A DNA stretch of 64,000 nt from Sphingobacterium sp. UBA2700 (GTDB taxonomy: Bacteria > Bacteroidota > Bacteroidia > Sphingobacteriales > Sphingobacteriaceae): the NCBI GenBank assembly GCA_002354335.1, contig DELI01000005.1, forward strand, positions 230,385 through 294,384, read 5' to 3'. Positions 44,440-52,717 of this stretch are shown here, piece by piece. The notes under the pieces were generated by a model. It did no database searches. It worked only from the letters and a program-made list of their open reading frames with translations, and had not been told where the DNA came from. The number at the start of each line of letters is the position of its first letter. Position 1 is the first letter of the stretch. Position numbers and translations under genes: made by a program.

Positions 44440-44586
44440 ATTGTTACGAAGATACAGCAATATCTTATGTAAAAAAAGTGGAAGCAAATCCGCTATTTCA
44501 AGCTATTATTCCAACATTTTACTACAAATCATTAAAAATCACAGCCTACTGTGCAGGAAACTCATTTTCCTATAATATATATTTAC

Positions 44587-44594
44587 TACTTTTG
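44587..44594 (+). promoter_or_regulatory. Candidate -7 element for gldJ
   Basis: TACTTTTG, a TAnnTTTG match, 21 bases before the chosen gldJ ATG. It supports starting at 44616 rather than at the upstream in-frame ATG at 44478, which would lie before the promoter. Confidence 0.45.
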
Positions 44595-44615
44595 GATTTA
44601 AAATCCTCATTATTT

Positions 44616-46142
44616 ATGATGTATTCGAAAAAAATATTAATTCCAACACTCTGCCTAGCCTTCGGTTTATTAATATTTAGCTCGTGTAGTAAAAGCCACA
44701 ACAGTAATTATTCGTCGAAAACGGGCGTGAAGTACAACGATCCATATAACGGCGGTCTGCAGATCAATCGTAAAGTGAAAGAGGCACCAGGTCCAGGCCT
44801 TGTCGGCATCGAAGGCGGAACTTTCGTGATGGGAGGAAGCCTCAATGAAGATCTGGGCTATGACTATGACAATGCCAAACGTCGTGTGACTGTAGCATCG
44901 TTCTATATAGACGAAACAGAGGTCTCAAATGCAGACTGGTTAGAATACCTTCAATGGATTGCGCAAAGCTATCCTGAGGACGGAAAGATGTATTACGATG
45001 CACTTCCTGATTCATTAGTGTGGCGCCATCCCCTATCCTACAATGAACCTTACGTTAATTTATACTTAAGACATCCTTCGTTTCAAGACTACCCTGTTGT
45101 TGGGGTAAGTTGGGAGCAAGCCAATGCTTATTGTCAATGGCGTACAGATCGCGTAAATGAAAATATCCTTCGCGAGTCGGGAGTCCTGATGGACTATAAA
45201 ACGATGAGTAGCCAACAAACAAAGCCTGAAACAGGATTCAACACCGAACTTTATTTGAATGGACAAATCCGCGGAGCAAACGTGGATGGCAAAAACATGC
45301 CGAAAGATAACAGCATCGGTGCTGCCAAAGACGCTCGTCGCCCTGTACGTATGGAAGATGGTATATTGAAACAACCGTACCGTTTACCGACAGAAGCAGA
45401 ATGGGAATACGCAGCCCTTGGCTTAATTGGAAACTCTTTCCAAGGCAATATCCAAACTGCTCGTACCTATCCTTGGGATGGTTTAGGCGTGCGTTCCGCA
45501 CAGCGTAAATCGCAAGGTAAGATGTTAGCAAACTTCAAAATTACATCCGGTAATAATATGGGTGTAGCCGGCAACTTGAATGATGGCGGCGATATTACGG
45601 TACCCGTACGCGCTTATATGCCAAATGACTTTGGCTTGTATAATATGGCGGGAAATGTGAATGAATGGGTAAGTGATGTTTACCGTCAGTTATCTTTTGA
45701 AGACTTTGAAGATTTCAATCCTTATCGTGGACATGTGTTCATGGATAATCAATATGAAGACGCACGGACGCGTACGCTAGCTAAAGACCAGTACGGAAGA
45801 CCTATTAAAGTTCCTGCAAAAGCAGCTCGCAAACAAACTTGGGAGGAACTGCAGCAAGCAAAGACGATAGACTCTATCAACATGGGAGCAGCGCCAGCAT
45901 ACGATCATGATGTTCGTGGCTATTTAGATGAAGAACAAAAAGCATTATTCGGAAAAGCTACGTTGGTGAATGATAAATCGCGCGTATATAAAGGAGGATC
46001 ATGGAACGATAGAGCTTACTGGTTGAACCCGGCAACACGTCGCTTCGCTCAGCAAGATCAGTCAAGTGCCATGATTGGATTCCGTTGTGCAATGACGATG
46101 GTTGGAAATGTGTATGGTCCAGCGTCCAATACCCGTCGCTAA
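44616..46142 (+). CDS. gldJ: Gliding motility / type IX secretion lipoprotein GldJ
   Basis: GldJ is an outer-membrane-associated lipoprotein of the gliding and type IX secretion apparatus with a formylglycine-generating-enzyme (SUMF1) fold. The 508-residue protein begins with a lipoprotein signal (KKILIPTLCLAFGLLIFSSC, Cys24). GldJ rather than GldK is favoured by GPGLVGIEGGTFVMGG, ALPDSLVWRHPLSYNEPYVN, YLRHPSFQDYPVVGVSW and WRTDRVNENIL. The C-terminal part has NMAGNVNEWVSDVYR, VYKGGSWNDRAYWL and QSSAMIGFRCAM. It stands alone, with a palindromic terminator downstream. GldB, a partner in the same system, is encoded at 53-54 kb. Confidence 0.87.
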   Translation: MMYSKKILIPTLCLAFGLLIFSSCSKSHNSNYSSKTGVKYNDPYNGGLQINRKVKEAPGPGLVGIEGGTFVMGGSLNEDLGYDYDNAKRRVTVASFYIDETEVSNADWLEYLQWIAQSYPEDGKMYYDALPDSLVWRHPLSYNEPYVNLYLRHPSFQDYPVVGVSWEQANAYCQWRTDRVNENILRESGVLMDYKTMSSQQTKPETGFNTELYLNGQIRGANVDGKNMPKDNSIGAAKDARRPVRMEDGILKQPYRLPTEAEWEYAALGLIGNSFQGNIQTARTYPWDGLGVRSAQRKSQGKMLANFKITSGNNMGVAGNLNDGGDITVPVRAYMPNDFGLYNMAGNVNEWVSDVYRQLSFEDFEDFNPYRGHVFMDNQYEDARTRTLAKDQYGRPIKVPAKAARKQTWEELQQAKTIDSINMGAAPAYDHDVRGYLDEEQKALFGKATLVNDKSRVYKGGSWNDRAYWLNPATRRFAQQDQSSAMIGFRCAMTMVGNVYGPASNTRR

Positions 46143-46162
46143 TCGACTCCATAATTAGATAT

Positions 46163-46202
46163 AAAGAAAAGGGCTTTGAAATATTTCAAAGCCCTTTTCT
46201 TT
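46163..46202. terminator. Perfect 20+20 palindrome, bidirectional terminator
   Basis: Arms 46163-46182 and 46183-46202 are exact reverse complements with AAGGGCTTTGAAA / TTTCAAAGCCCTT cores and T-rich ends on both strands. It lies between the converging gldJ and glycogen-synthase-like genes, 20 bases from each, and can serve both. Confidence 0.9.
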
Positions 46203-46222
46203 ATGTGAATCTGAAGTAAAAT

Positions 46223-47050
46223 CTATGCAGATACTTCTTCGTTTACAAATTCATCATACAAATCTCCGAACGCTTCATAATCGTCATCAGACGCAGGAGC
46301 GAATACGCGGATGTTGTTGTCTTTGATATAAGACATAATTTCTGGGTCGATGTTCTCATCAGATTTAACCACCACGTCTGTAAATGACAAGGCGCCTTTT
46401 GTTAAATCTACAAAACTTCCAGATCCATAAGCAGCAAGATCAGCGGCGTCGATATCAACCTGAGATGCTAATTCTGCATACTTCGTACCTAAGGATGCGT
46501 TTGCAAAGTCTTCCTCGTATAAGGAATAGAATACTTTAGCATCTTTAAAGGTTGGATCATCTTTGTAGGCAGTCTTTAAGTAAGCAGGAACCATAGCTGT
46601 AAACCAACCGTGGCAATGTACTACATCCGGAGACCAGCCTAATTTCTTAACCGTTTCCAATGCTCCTTTACAGAAGAACAGAGAACGCTCGTTGTTGTCA
46701 TCAAAGAACTTCCCACTCTCATCACGAAAGACCTTCTTCCGCTGGAAATATTCCTCATTATCTAAGAAATACACCTGCATCCTTGCCGCAGGCAATGATG
46801 CTACTTTAATAATTAGCGGATTATCATTATTGTCCACCACAATGTTCATTCCCGACAACCTTATCACTTCATGAAGACGATTTCTGCGCTCATTAATATT
46901 ACCAAAACGAGGCATCAGAATCCGAATTTCGAATCCTTTTTCTTGCATCGCATGTGGTAACTGGCGTGTAATTTCAGAAATTTTACTTAATTCAAGGAAA
47001 GGCGACATTTCATGGGTTATAAACAAGATTTTCGTTTTTGCCATCTCCAA
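46223..47050 (-). CDS. Glycogen/starch synthase N-terminal-domain protein (half-length)
   Basis: A 275-residue protein homologous only to the N-terminal (starch synthase catalytic, GT5) domain. It shows ILFITHEMSPFLELSKISEITRQLPHAMQEKGFEIRILMP in two parts, then VYFLDNEEYF, RSLFFCKGALE and PDVVHCHGWFTAMVPAYL. The usual KVGGL donor motif near the N-terminus reads SKISEI, and the whole C-terminal GT-B donor domain is missing. It is therefore probably not an active glycogen synthase. The C-terminus is acidic. It is divergent from panC. Met3 (47044) is an alternative start. Confidence 0.78.
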   Translation of the reverse strand: MEMAKTKILFITHEMSPFLELSKISEITRQLPHAMQEKGFEIRILMPRFGNINERRNRLHEVIRLSGMNIVVDNNDNPLIIKVASLPAARMQVYFLDNEEYFQRKKVFRDESGKFFDDNNERSLFFCKGALETVKKLGWSPDVVHCHGWFTAMVPAYLKTAYKDDPTFKDAKVFYSLYEEDFANASLGTKYAELASQVDIDAADLAAYGSGSFVDLTKGALSFTDVVVKSDENIDPEIMSYIKDNNIRVFAPASDDDYEAFGDLYDEFVNEEVSA

Positions 47051-47085
47051 AGTTTTTTTTAATATTGAATAGTAAAATCGGTCTA

Positions 47086-47093
47086 CAAAGGTA
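47086..47093 (-). promoter_or_regulatory. -7 element for the glycogen-synthase-like gene
   Basis: Read leftward TACCTTTG, a TAnnTTTG match, with ATTG 20 bases upstream (47114-47117) as a plausible -33 box. The leader would be about 30 bases. Confidence 0.5.
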
Positions 47094-47187
47094 CTAATAA
47101 TAAATGAATTTTACAATTCCTTAAAAATCATCATTTTATAATTCAAACATTATTCCTCACTTTTGTACCTTATTTTAAAAAACAGAA

Positions 47188-48030
47188 GTGAAAATATTCC
47201 GCACAAAAAACGAGCTTAAAGAAGCTCTAGCAGGATTGAAAGCGCAAAACAAGACCATAACACTGGTCCCGACTATGGGCGCTTTGCACCAAGGCCACAT
47301 CTCCCTGATCGACTATGCTAAACCACAAACCGATATCATCGTTTGTAGTATTTTCGTTAACCCAACGCAGTTTAATGACCCCAAGGATTTAGAAAAATAC
47401 CCCCGCCCTATCGAGCAGGATATAGCACTATTGGAAGCTGCCGATTGCGATATACTCTTCCTCCCTTCGGTGGATGAAATGTACCCCGCAGATGATCCAG
47501 CTTGGCACATCGACTTAGGCGACCTCGACCGTATCTGGGAAGGCGAGCACCGCCCCGGACACTTCCAAGGTGTTACACAAGTCGTGTATAAACTATTTTC
47601 TTTGGTAGAACCCGATCAGGCATGTTTCGGACAAAAAGATTTCCAGCAGGTGATGGTGATTCAAAAGATGATTGAAATTAAGAAGCTGCCTGTAAAACTG
47701 CTTATCTGTCCGATCGTAAGAAATGAAAAAGGACTTGCGTTAAGCTCGCGTAACGCTCGATTATCTGATGAAGGTAGAGATATTGCTTTGATCCTATTCA
47801 AAGCGTTAAATCACATTAAAAACGCTAATAAATCAAAATCTCCGCAAGTATTGATTGATGAGGCAAAGGAAATCATTGCGACGGCTCCGCAAGTTGAACT
47901 GGAATACCTCGCGATTTGTGAAACTAGCAGCTTGCAATCGGCTTCACAGTTCGATCCGGAGAAGCAATATGTTGTATTAGTTGCTGCATGGCTCGAGGGC
48001 GTACGCCTAATCGATAACATCTTACTGTAA
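47188..48030 (+). CDS. panC: Pantothenate synthetase
   Basis: PanC condenses pantoate with beta-alanine using ATP, the last step of vitamin B5 synthesis. The 280-residue protein has the HIGH-like PTMGALHQGHISLI near residue 28, NPTQFNDPKDLEKYPR near 62, DLDRIWEGEHRPGHFQGV near 112 and the KMSKS-like loop NEKGLALSSRNARLS near 178. The start is GTG at 47188. panD, whose product makes the beta-alanine, follows 95 bases downstream. Confidence 0.95.
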   Translation: MKIFRTKNELKEALAGLKAQNKTITLVPTMGALHQGHISLIDYAKPQTDIIVCSIFVNPTQFNDPKDLEKYPRPIEQDIALLEAADCDILFLPSVDEMYPADDPAWHIDLGDLDRIWEGEHRPGHFQGVTQVVYKLFSLVEPDQACFGQKDFQQVMVIQKMIEIKKLPVKLLICPIVRNEKGLALSSRNARLSDEGRDIALILFKALNHIKNANKSKSPQVLIDEAKEIIATAPQVELEYLAICETSSLQSASQFDPEKQYVVLVAAWLEGVRLIDNILL

Positions 48031-48113
48031 ATTTTCCAGCAGACTCCCTGTTAAGCGCTTTAAACGCGCTGCAAACAATGAAGAACGCTCCTAAATAAAA
48101 AAAAAGAAAAACG

Positions 48114-48121
48114 TAACTTTG
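48114..48121 (+). promoter_or_regulatory. -7 promoter word just before panD
   Basis: TAACTTTG, a TAnnTTTG match, ending four bases before the panD ATG at 48126. It would give panD its own promoter and a leaderless or nearly leaderless message. Upstream is a long A-rich tract (48094-48110). Confidence 0.45.
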
Positions 48122-48125
48122 TATC

Positions 48126-48473
48126 ATGATGATTGAAGTAATGAAGTCAAAAATTCACCGGGTACATGTCACTCAGGCTGAATTAAATTATGTTGGAAGT
48201 ATCACCATCGACGAGGATTTGATGGATGCTGCTAACATTATCGCGAACGAAAGGGTTCAAATCGTAAATAATAACAATGGTGCTCGTTTGGAAACTTATG
48301 TAATCCCAGGACAACGTGGCTCGGGTATTATCTGTTTAAATGGCGCTGCTGCACGCTTAGTGCAGGTTGGTGATATTGTTATCATCATCTCTTATGCCTT
48401 GATGGACTTCGAAGAAGCGAAGAAACATAAGCCAACGACCATCTTCCCCGACGACCATAACAAATTAATATAA
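48126..48473 (+). CDS. panD: Aspartate 1-decarboxylase proenzyme
   Basis: PanD decarboxylates aspartate to beta-alanine. The 115-residue proenzyme self-cleaves at Gly24-Ser25 (YVGSITID), creating the pyruvoyl group. Lys9, conserved near the active site, is present. The [15 protein letters not shown] and [27 protein letters not shown] (in two parts) segments complete the double-psi barrel. The start may be 48126 or the adjacent ATG 48129. No panZ/panM-type maturation factor is seen nearby. A terminator follows. Confidence 0.95.
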   Translation: MMIEVMKSKIHRVHVTQAELNYVGSITIDEDLMDAANIIANERVQIVNNNNGARLETYVIPGQRGSGIICLNGAAARLVQVGDIVIIISYALMDFEEAKKHKPTTIFPDDHNKLI

Positions 48474-48486
48474 CGATATCAGCGAA

Positions 48487-48526
48487 AACGGCTATAAATT
48501 TGTAAATTTATAGCCGTTCGCTTTTT
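48487..48526 (+). terminator. Rho-independent terminator after panD
   Basis: Arms AACGGCTATAAATTT (48487-48501) and AAATTTATAGCCGTT (48504-48518), exact complements with a GT loop, followed by CGCTTTTT. It sits 14 bases after the panD stop. Confidence 0.9.
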
Positions 48527-48532
48527 ACGAAT

Positions 48533-48895
48533 ATGCACAAATCAACGACATACCGCTCTTCGATCGCTCGCTTCCTTCTGATATGGATGTGTGGCATTAT
48601 CGTCAGCGGCGTAGTATTTATGCACAAAGAGGTGACTTCGACCGGAGAAATAGTCACCCACATTCACCCTTACAACCTAGGCGAGAAAAAACACCACCAA
48701 CACCATTCCGACGCTGAAATAAGATACCTCGATATCATCTATCAGGGTAGTTATGTCGAATGGATGCCGTTTGTCTACAGTTCGCCCATACAAACTGTTC
48801 TATCAGAAGTACAATTTGGCTTTACAGAAAGCCAGCAAATAACTCGTTCAGCGTATCAGCATGCCGATAGAGGTCCCCCTGCCCTTTTAGTATAA
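48533..48895 (+). CDS. Small His-rich membrane protein upstream of a TonB receptor
   Basis: Unnamed 120-residue protein. An N-terminal transmembrane helix or signal lies at about residues 12-30 (FLLIWMCGIIVSGVVFM). It is followed by a His cluster (His43, His45, His54, His55, His57, His58; VTHIHPYN and KKHHQHHSDAE) that looks suited to metal binding. The C-terminus is ADRGPPALLV. Small proteins of this layout recur before TonB-receptor genes in Bacteroidota. The receptor starts 98 bases downstream. A metal-related role is inference from the His pattern and location. Confidence 0.65.
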   Translation: MHKSTTYRSSIARFLLIWMCGIIVSGVVFMHKEVTSTGEIVTHIHPYNLGEKKHHQHHSDAEIRYLDIIYQGSYVEWMPFVYSSPIQTVLSEVQFGFTESQQITRSAYQHADRGPPALLV

Positions 48896-48993
48896 CCCAT
48901 CTTTTTTTATGGTATTCATTGATATGTGGATACCCAACGGTTTACCCTATTCGGATAAGCCTAGTTCATGTTGGACTTATAGCTAAAACTCTA

Positions 48994-51339
48994 ATGACAT
49001 TATTATACAACAAGTATATGTTGTGCCTATTCTTTTTATGGATGGGGCAGCAAACTATTTATGCCCAAATTAAGGGACAAGTAATTAACGATAGACAGGA
49101 TCCTATCGCCAATGCAACCGTACAGATCGACGGTACAGCAATCGGAACTTCTACAGATACCCTAGGTAACTTCGAAATACATATTAACGGCATGAACAAG
49201 GCAAACCTTACGGTTCGCGCAGTCGGTTATCAGCCTTTGAAAAAACAGATTCAGGGCGATCAGCTCAATAATTTCCATTCCTTGGCATTGCATGAAGACA
49301 ACCTGAACCTGCACGAGGTGGTTGTCAGCGCGTCGCGCTATGGCATGGAACGGAAGAAAGCCCCGGTTATTGTCAATGTATTAAGCCCCAAACTTTTCAA
49401 CGCCACACAATCCGTTGCCATGTCTGAGACACTCAATTACCAACCCGGCGTGCGTGTGGAAAATAATTGCCAGAACTGCGGATTTACCCAGGTTCGCCTG
49501 AACGGAATGGAAGGCGCATATTCACAAATCCTGATCAATAGCCGTTCGGTTTTCTCCGCGTTAAACAGCGTTTATGGCTTAGACCAGATTCCGACGAGCA
49601 TGATCGACCGTATCGAGGTGGTACGTAGTGGCGGCTCTGCCCTATTCGGTGCCAATGCGATTGCCGGAACGATCAATATCATCACCAAAGATCCAGTCGA
49701 AAATGATTGGCAATTAAAATCGACCAACTCCCTTATCGACGGAAAGTCATGGGATAACACGATCGACTTCAATACCTCCTATGTAGACAATGACCTGCGG
49801 GCCGGAGCTACATTCTATGGGATGCACAGAAACAGACAGGCTTATGATGCCAATGGCGACGATTTCTCGGAAATGACCAAACTAAAGAACTTGACTTTCG
49901 GCACGAAAGCCTTCTTTAAACCTACGGAATTTAACAAGCTGACAGTTGATTTAAGTGTATTGAATGAATTCCGTCGCGGTGGCGACCGCTTGGATCTTGC
50001 GCCGCATTTTACCGATGTGACCGAACAGCTCCGTACTAATTCCTTTATCGGAGGCTTGACCTTCGACCAATATTCTAGAGACTTTAAACACAAGCTCTCG
50101 CTATACGCCTCGGCGCAAAAAACTAACCGAGAGAGTTTCTACGGCGGTTTAGGCGGCGGAAGAACGGCACAAGATTCTGTGTTGGCATCCAATTCTTATG
50201 GGACGACCGACGACTTCGCCATGGTTGCTGGTGCACAGTACACCTATACCTTCGAAAAAGACGTGATTACCGCCGGAGTGGAATATTCAGGGAATAATAC
50301 GGAGGACAATATCCCGGGCTACGAGCGAATGATCGACCAAAAAACGCATGGCATCGGCAGCTATTTCCAATACGAATGGAATATCCTACCGAACCTAAAG
50401 TCGTTGTTGGGCGCCCGCTATGATTATACCCACGTCGATGGCAAATACAAGCTAGCAGGCTATACGCGCAGCTCGGCGGAAGATTTCGGAACCTTTAGCC
50501 CGCGCATCACCTTGCTATACGACATCACCGATTACCTGCAATTCCGTGGCGGATATGCACGCGGCTTCCGCGCGCCACAAGCTTTCAATGAGGATATGCA
50601 CGTCACGTCCATCGGCGGACAGCAAGTATTTGTGCTGATTGGTGAAAACCTGAAAACAGAGTACTCCAATGCCTATACCGGGTCGTTGAACTTCACGAAA
50701 AACTTCGGTTCGGTACAGACCAGCCTATTGCTAGAAGGCTTTTACACCGACCTTAAGAATCCATTCACAACCGTAATGACTTCCGAAGAACAGAACCTCA
50801 TTATCGAAGAGATGCGTAACGGAGCAGGCGCCAAAGTATACGGTTCCAATATTGAGTTGAATATCGCGCCATCATCGCGCTTCAGCGTTCAAGCAGGAGG
50901 GACCATACAGCGTTCCAACTACGAAGAAGATCAATTGTTATACGAAGGAGCAACAGAAGCAGAGAATGTAAGCTCTAAACGCTTTGTTCGCACGCCGAAC
51001 GCCTATGGATACATCAATACAAATTGGAAGCCTGTAGCGCCTTTTAGTATAGATTTGACAGGTGTATATACCGGGAGCATGATCGTTCCGCATGTTTTGG
51101 CTGATGATCAATTCTTATTGAAGAAATCGCCTGACTTTATGGAACTGAACCTACGCCTTGGTTACACCTTCGCATTAAAGAAGGATTTGAACATGGAAAT
51201 TTTCGGCGGAATGCAGAATATCTTCAATTCCTTTCAAAAAGATTTTGATACCGGTGCATTGCGCGACTCCCAATACATCTACGGACCATCTAGACCTCGA
51301 ACGATAACTTTCGGGGTTAAAATAGGACATTTCCACTAA
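48994..51339 (+). CDS. TonB-dependent outer-membrane receptor with CarboxypepD-type N-domain
   Basis: Outer-membrane active transporter of about 781 residues. The start at 48994 gives a signal peptide (LLYNKYMLCLFFLWMGQQ, cut after YAQ); the upstream in-frame TTG does not. Residues about 26-105 are the CarboxypepD_reg-like domain (IKGQVINDRQDPIANATVQI). The plug, about 110-235, includes NNCQNCGFTQVRLNGMEG with Cys159-x2-Cys162, and RIEVVRSGGSALFGANAIAG. The rest is beta-barrel, ending in an aromatic-rich strand. It lacks a SusD partner, so a siderophore, metal or cofactor substrate is likelier than glycan. A secreted thioredoxin overlaps its stop by one base. Confidence 0.9.
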   Translation: MTLLYNKYMLCLFFLWMGQQTIYAQIKGQVINDRQDPIANATVQIDGTAIGTSTDTLGNFEIHINGMNKANLTVRAVGYQPLKKQIQGDQLNNFHSLALHEDNLNLHEVVVSASRYGMERKKAPVIVNVLSPKLFNATQSVAMSETLNYQPGVRVENNCQNCGFTQVRLNGMEGAYSQILINSRSVFSALNSVYGLDQIPTSMIDRIEVVRSGGSALFGANAIAGTINIITKDPVENDWQLKSTNSLIDGKSWDNTIDFNTSYVDNDLRAGATFYGMHRNRQAYDANGDDFSEMTKLKNLTFGTKAFFKPTEFNKLTVDLSVLNEFRRGGDRLDLAPHFTDVTEQLRTNSFIGGLTFDQYSRDFKHKLSLYASAQKTNRESFYGGLGGGRTAQDSVLASNSYGTTDDFAMVAGAQYTYTFEKDVITAGVEYSGNNTEDNIPGYERMIDQKTHGIGSYFQYEWNILPNLKSLLGARYDYTHVDGKYKLAGYTRSSAEDFGTFSPRITLLYDITDYLQFRGGYARGFRAPQAFNEDMHVTSIGGQQVFVLIGENLKTEYSNAYTGSLNFTKNFGSVQTSLLLEGFYTDLKNPFTTVMTSEEQNLIIEEMRNGAGAKVYGSNIELNIAPSSRFSVQAGGTIQRSNYEEDQLLYEGATEAENVSSKRFVRTPNAYGYINTNWKPVAPFSIDLTGVYTGSMIVPHVLADDQFLLKKSPDFMELNLRLGYTFALKKDLNMEIFGGMQNIFNSFQKDFDTGALRDSQYIYGPSRPRTITFGVKIGHFH

Positions 51340-51812
51340 TGAAGTTGTTACAAATCATTATAGCACAACTATTAATGATGATCTCACTTTCGCAGGCGCA
51401 AGAGTCTGCGAAAGCCGAGATCAATTGGCTTAGCTTTGAGCAATTGGATGATTCGCTCAAAACCAATCCAAAGCCTGTCCTATTGTTCTTTCACACCGAT
51501 TGGTGCAGCTATTGCAAGAAGATGCTCAATGAAACTTTTCAAGCCCCTCAGGTCGTTCAAAAACTAAACAAGGAATACTACTGCGTACAATTTGACGCAG
51601 AAACCGTAGACAGCATACAGTTCGATGGCGTAACGTATACCCATGCATTAAGAACCAAAAAAAGAGGAAATTACCATAACCTTGCTAAGTTGATCTTGAG
51701 GAATCCTAAACAGTATGTATTTCCAACTACAATTTTACTTGATACCGATTTTAATGTAAAAAAACGATTCTCCAAATACCTTAGTATTAAAGAATTATTA
51801 AAGAATCTGTAA
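51339..51812 (+). CDS. Secreted thioredoxin-like protein
   Basis: Periplasmic thioredoxin-fold protein of 157 residues with a signal peptide (about residues 1-20, LLQIIIAQLLMMISLSQAQ). The redox site is Cys56-Ser-Tyr-Cys59 in FFHTDWCSYCKKMLNETF, and the cis-Pro loop is in YVFPTTILLD. The architecture resembles DsbD-gamma/SoxW-like or DUF255-type thioredoxins. Its ATG overlaps the TonB receptor stop, so the two are translationally coupled and probably functionally linked. Confidence 0.87.
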   Translation: MKLLQIIIAQLLMMISLSQAQESAKAEINWLSFEQLDDSLKTNPKPVLLFFHTDWCSYCKKMLNETFQAPQVVQKLNKEYYCVQFDAETVDSIQFDGVTYTHALRTKKRGNYHNLAKLILRNPKQYVFPTTILLDTDFNVKKRFSKYLSIKELLKNL

Positions 51813-51886
51813 TTTTTTTCAATCTTTTGTAGCATATTTTTAATAACGAACGTTTACATTAGCGTTACAGATATTTACAACATATT

Positions 51887-52480
51887 ATGAAAAACTTTAA
51901 AATTTTACTTATTGCTTTAATGGCCGTTGTTTCCGTGAGCTCGTGTATGAAGAATGATGATCCAACGCCAGGTATTGATTATGAAAAAGAAAGAGCACGT
52001 ATTGATTCTACTTTGAGAAAACAAAAACCAATCTTAGCAGAATGGGCACAAGAAAACTTCGAAAATCCAGTTTATAACGATTCGCTTCAAATGTGGTACG
52101 AGGTGATCACACCAGCTATCGATGAGTCGTTTAAATATGTTTTATCAGGTTACTCTTTCGTACCTGTTACAGCAACTGTAAAATATCAAGGACACTTACT
52201 TGATGGTACCGAATTCGACAAATCAGACGAAACAGCAATGATAATAGGTAGAGGGCAATACGTTCAAGCATTTGAACGCGCATTCTGGCCAAATAAAGTG
52301 ACTATCTCTGGTGTAGACTATTTCCCAGGATTAACTCCGAAAGGATTGCAAAAAGGTCAAAAAATCAGATTCGTAGCTCCATCACCTTGGTGTTATGATA
52401 ATGTAGCGAAAGGAAAGGTTCCTGCGGACTCTCCTTTAGTATTTACTATCGAAGTTGTTGATCTTAAGTCGTCCTTATAA
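51887..52480 (+). CDS. Lipoprotein FKBP-type peptidyl-prolyl isomerase
   Basis: Periplasmic or outer-membrane lipoprotein of 197 residues. The signal MKNFKILLIALMAVVSVSSC gives lipid-modified Cys20. A helical linker (about 30-75) leads to the FKBP domain (about 95-195): VKYQGHLLDGTEFDKSDE, GRGQYVQAFERAFW, GLTPKGLQKGQKIRFVAPS and PLVFTIEVVDL. The core FKBP strand order is complete, though several active-site aromatics differ, so activity may be low. A terminator follows. Confidence 0.85.
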   Translation: MKNFKILLIALMAVVSVSSCMKNDDPTPGIDYEKERARIDSTLRKQKPILAEWAQENFENPVYNDSLQMWYEVITPAIDESFKYVLSGYSFVPVTATVKYQGHLLDGTEFDKSDETAMIIGRGQYVQAFERAFWPNKVTISGVDYFPGLTPKGLQKGQKIRFVAPSPWCYDNVAKGKVPADSPLVFTIEVVDLKSSL

Positions 52481-52505
52481 GATTTATTGAAACAAACATA
52501 TTAGG

Positions 52506-52543
52506 AAAAAAGGGCTATCCAGATTGGACAGCCCTTTTCTATT
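52506..52543 (+). terminator. Rho-independent terminator after the lipoprotein FKBP gene
   Basis: Arms AAAAGGGCTATCC (52508-52520) and GGACAGCCCTTTT (52526-52538) with a five-base loop and one mismatch, followed by a T-rich tail. Confidence 0.85.
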
Positions 52544-52638
52544 TCCTATCTATCAGCATACTCGAAAACATCCTCTTAAAAATGTAAATCTTAACCGCTT
52601 CCAACCTACTTCCTACATAAGCTTTTCCTTACGCTTTT

Positions 52639-52717
52639 CAAACCCATATCAAACCCCTTCTGAGACGGTTATGATTGGGGTTATCATTGGGTTTACATTG
52701 GGTTAGTAAGGGGTTAT
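52639..52717 (-). repeat. AACCCAATG short-period repeat, copy 2
   Basis: The reverse complement of the repeat at 25058-25135: CATTGGGTTTACATTGGGTT at 52685-52704 is its exact 20-base core. It is flanked by GGGGTTAT words and by AAACCCCTTCTGAGACGG matching the GGAACGGGTTTG part. It adjoins the left arm of element C. Confidence 0.75.

Noticed and set aside
44478..44615. Upstream extension of gldJ by 46 codons
   Set aside because: It would bury the lipoprotein signal and lie across the TACTTTTG promoter word; the ATG at 44616 explains both.
44616..46142. GldK instead of GldJ
   Set aside because: The segments ALPDSLVWRHPLSYNE, YLRHPSFQDYPVVGVSW and WRTDRVNE match GldJ as I recall it, and no gldL-M-N follow as would be expected for gldK.
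46223..47050. Functional glycogen synthase glgA
   Set aside because: The C-terminal donor domain and the KVGGL motif are missing, so the symbol was not assigned.
52524..52706. Short open frame of 60 codons inside the gap after the FKBP gene
   Set aside because: It overlaps the terminator tail and the AACCCAATG repeat, has no homology-like features and low coding character.
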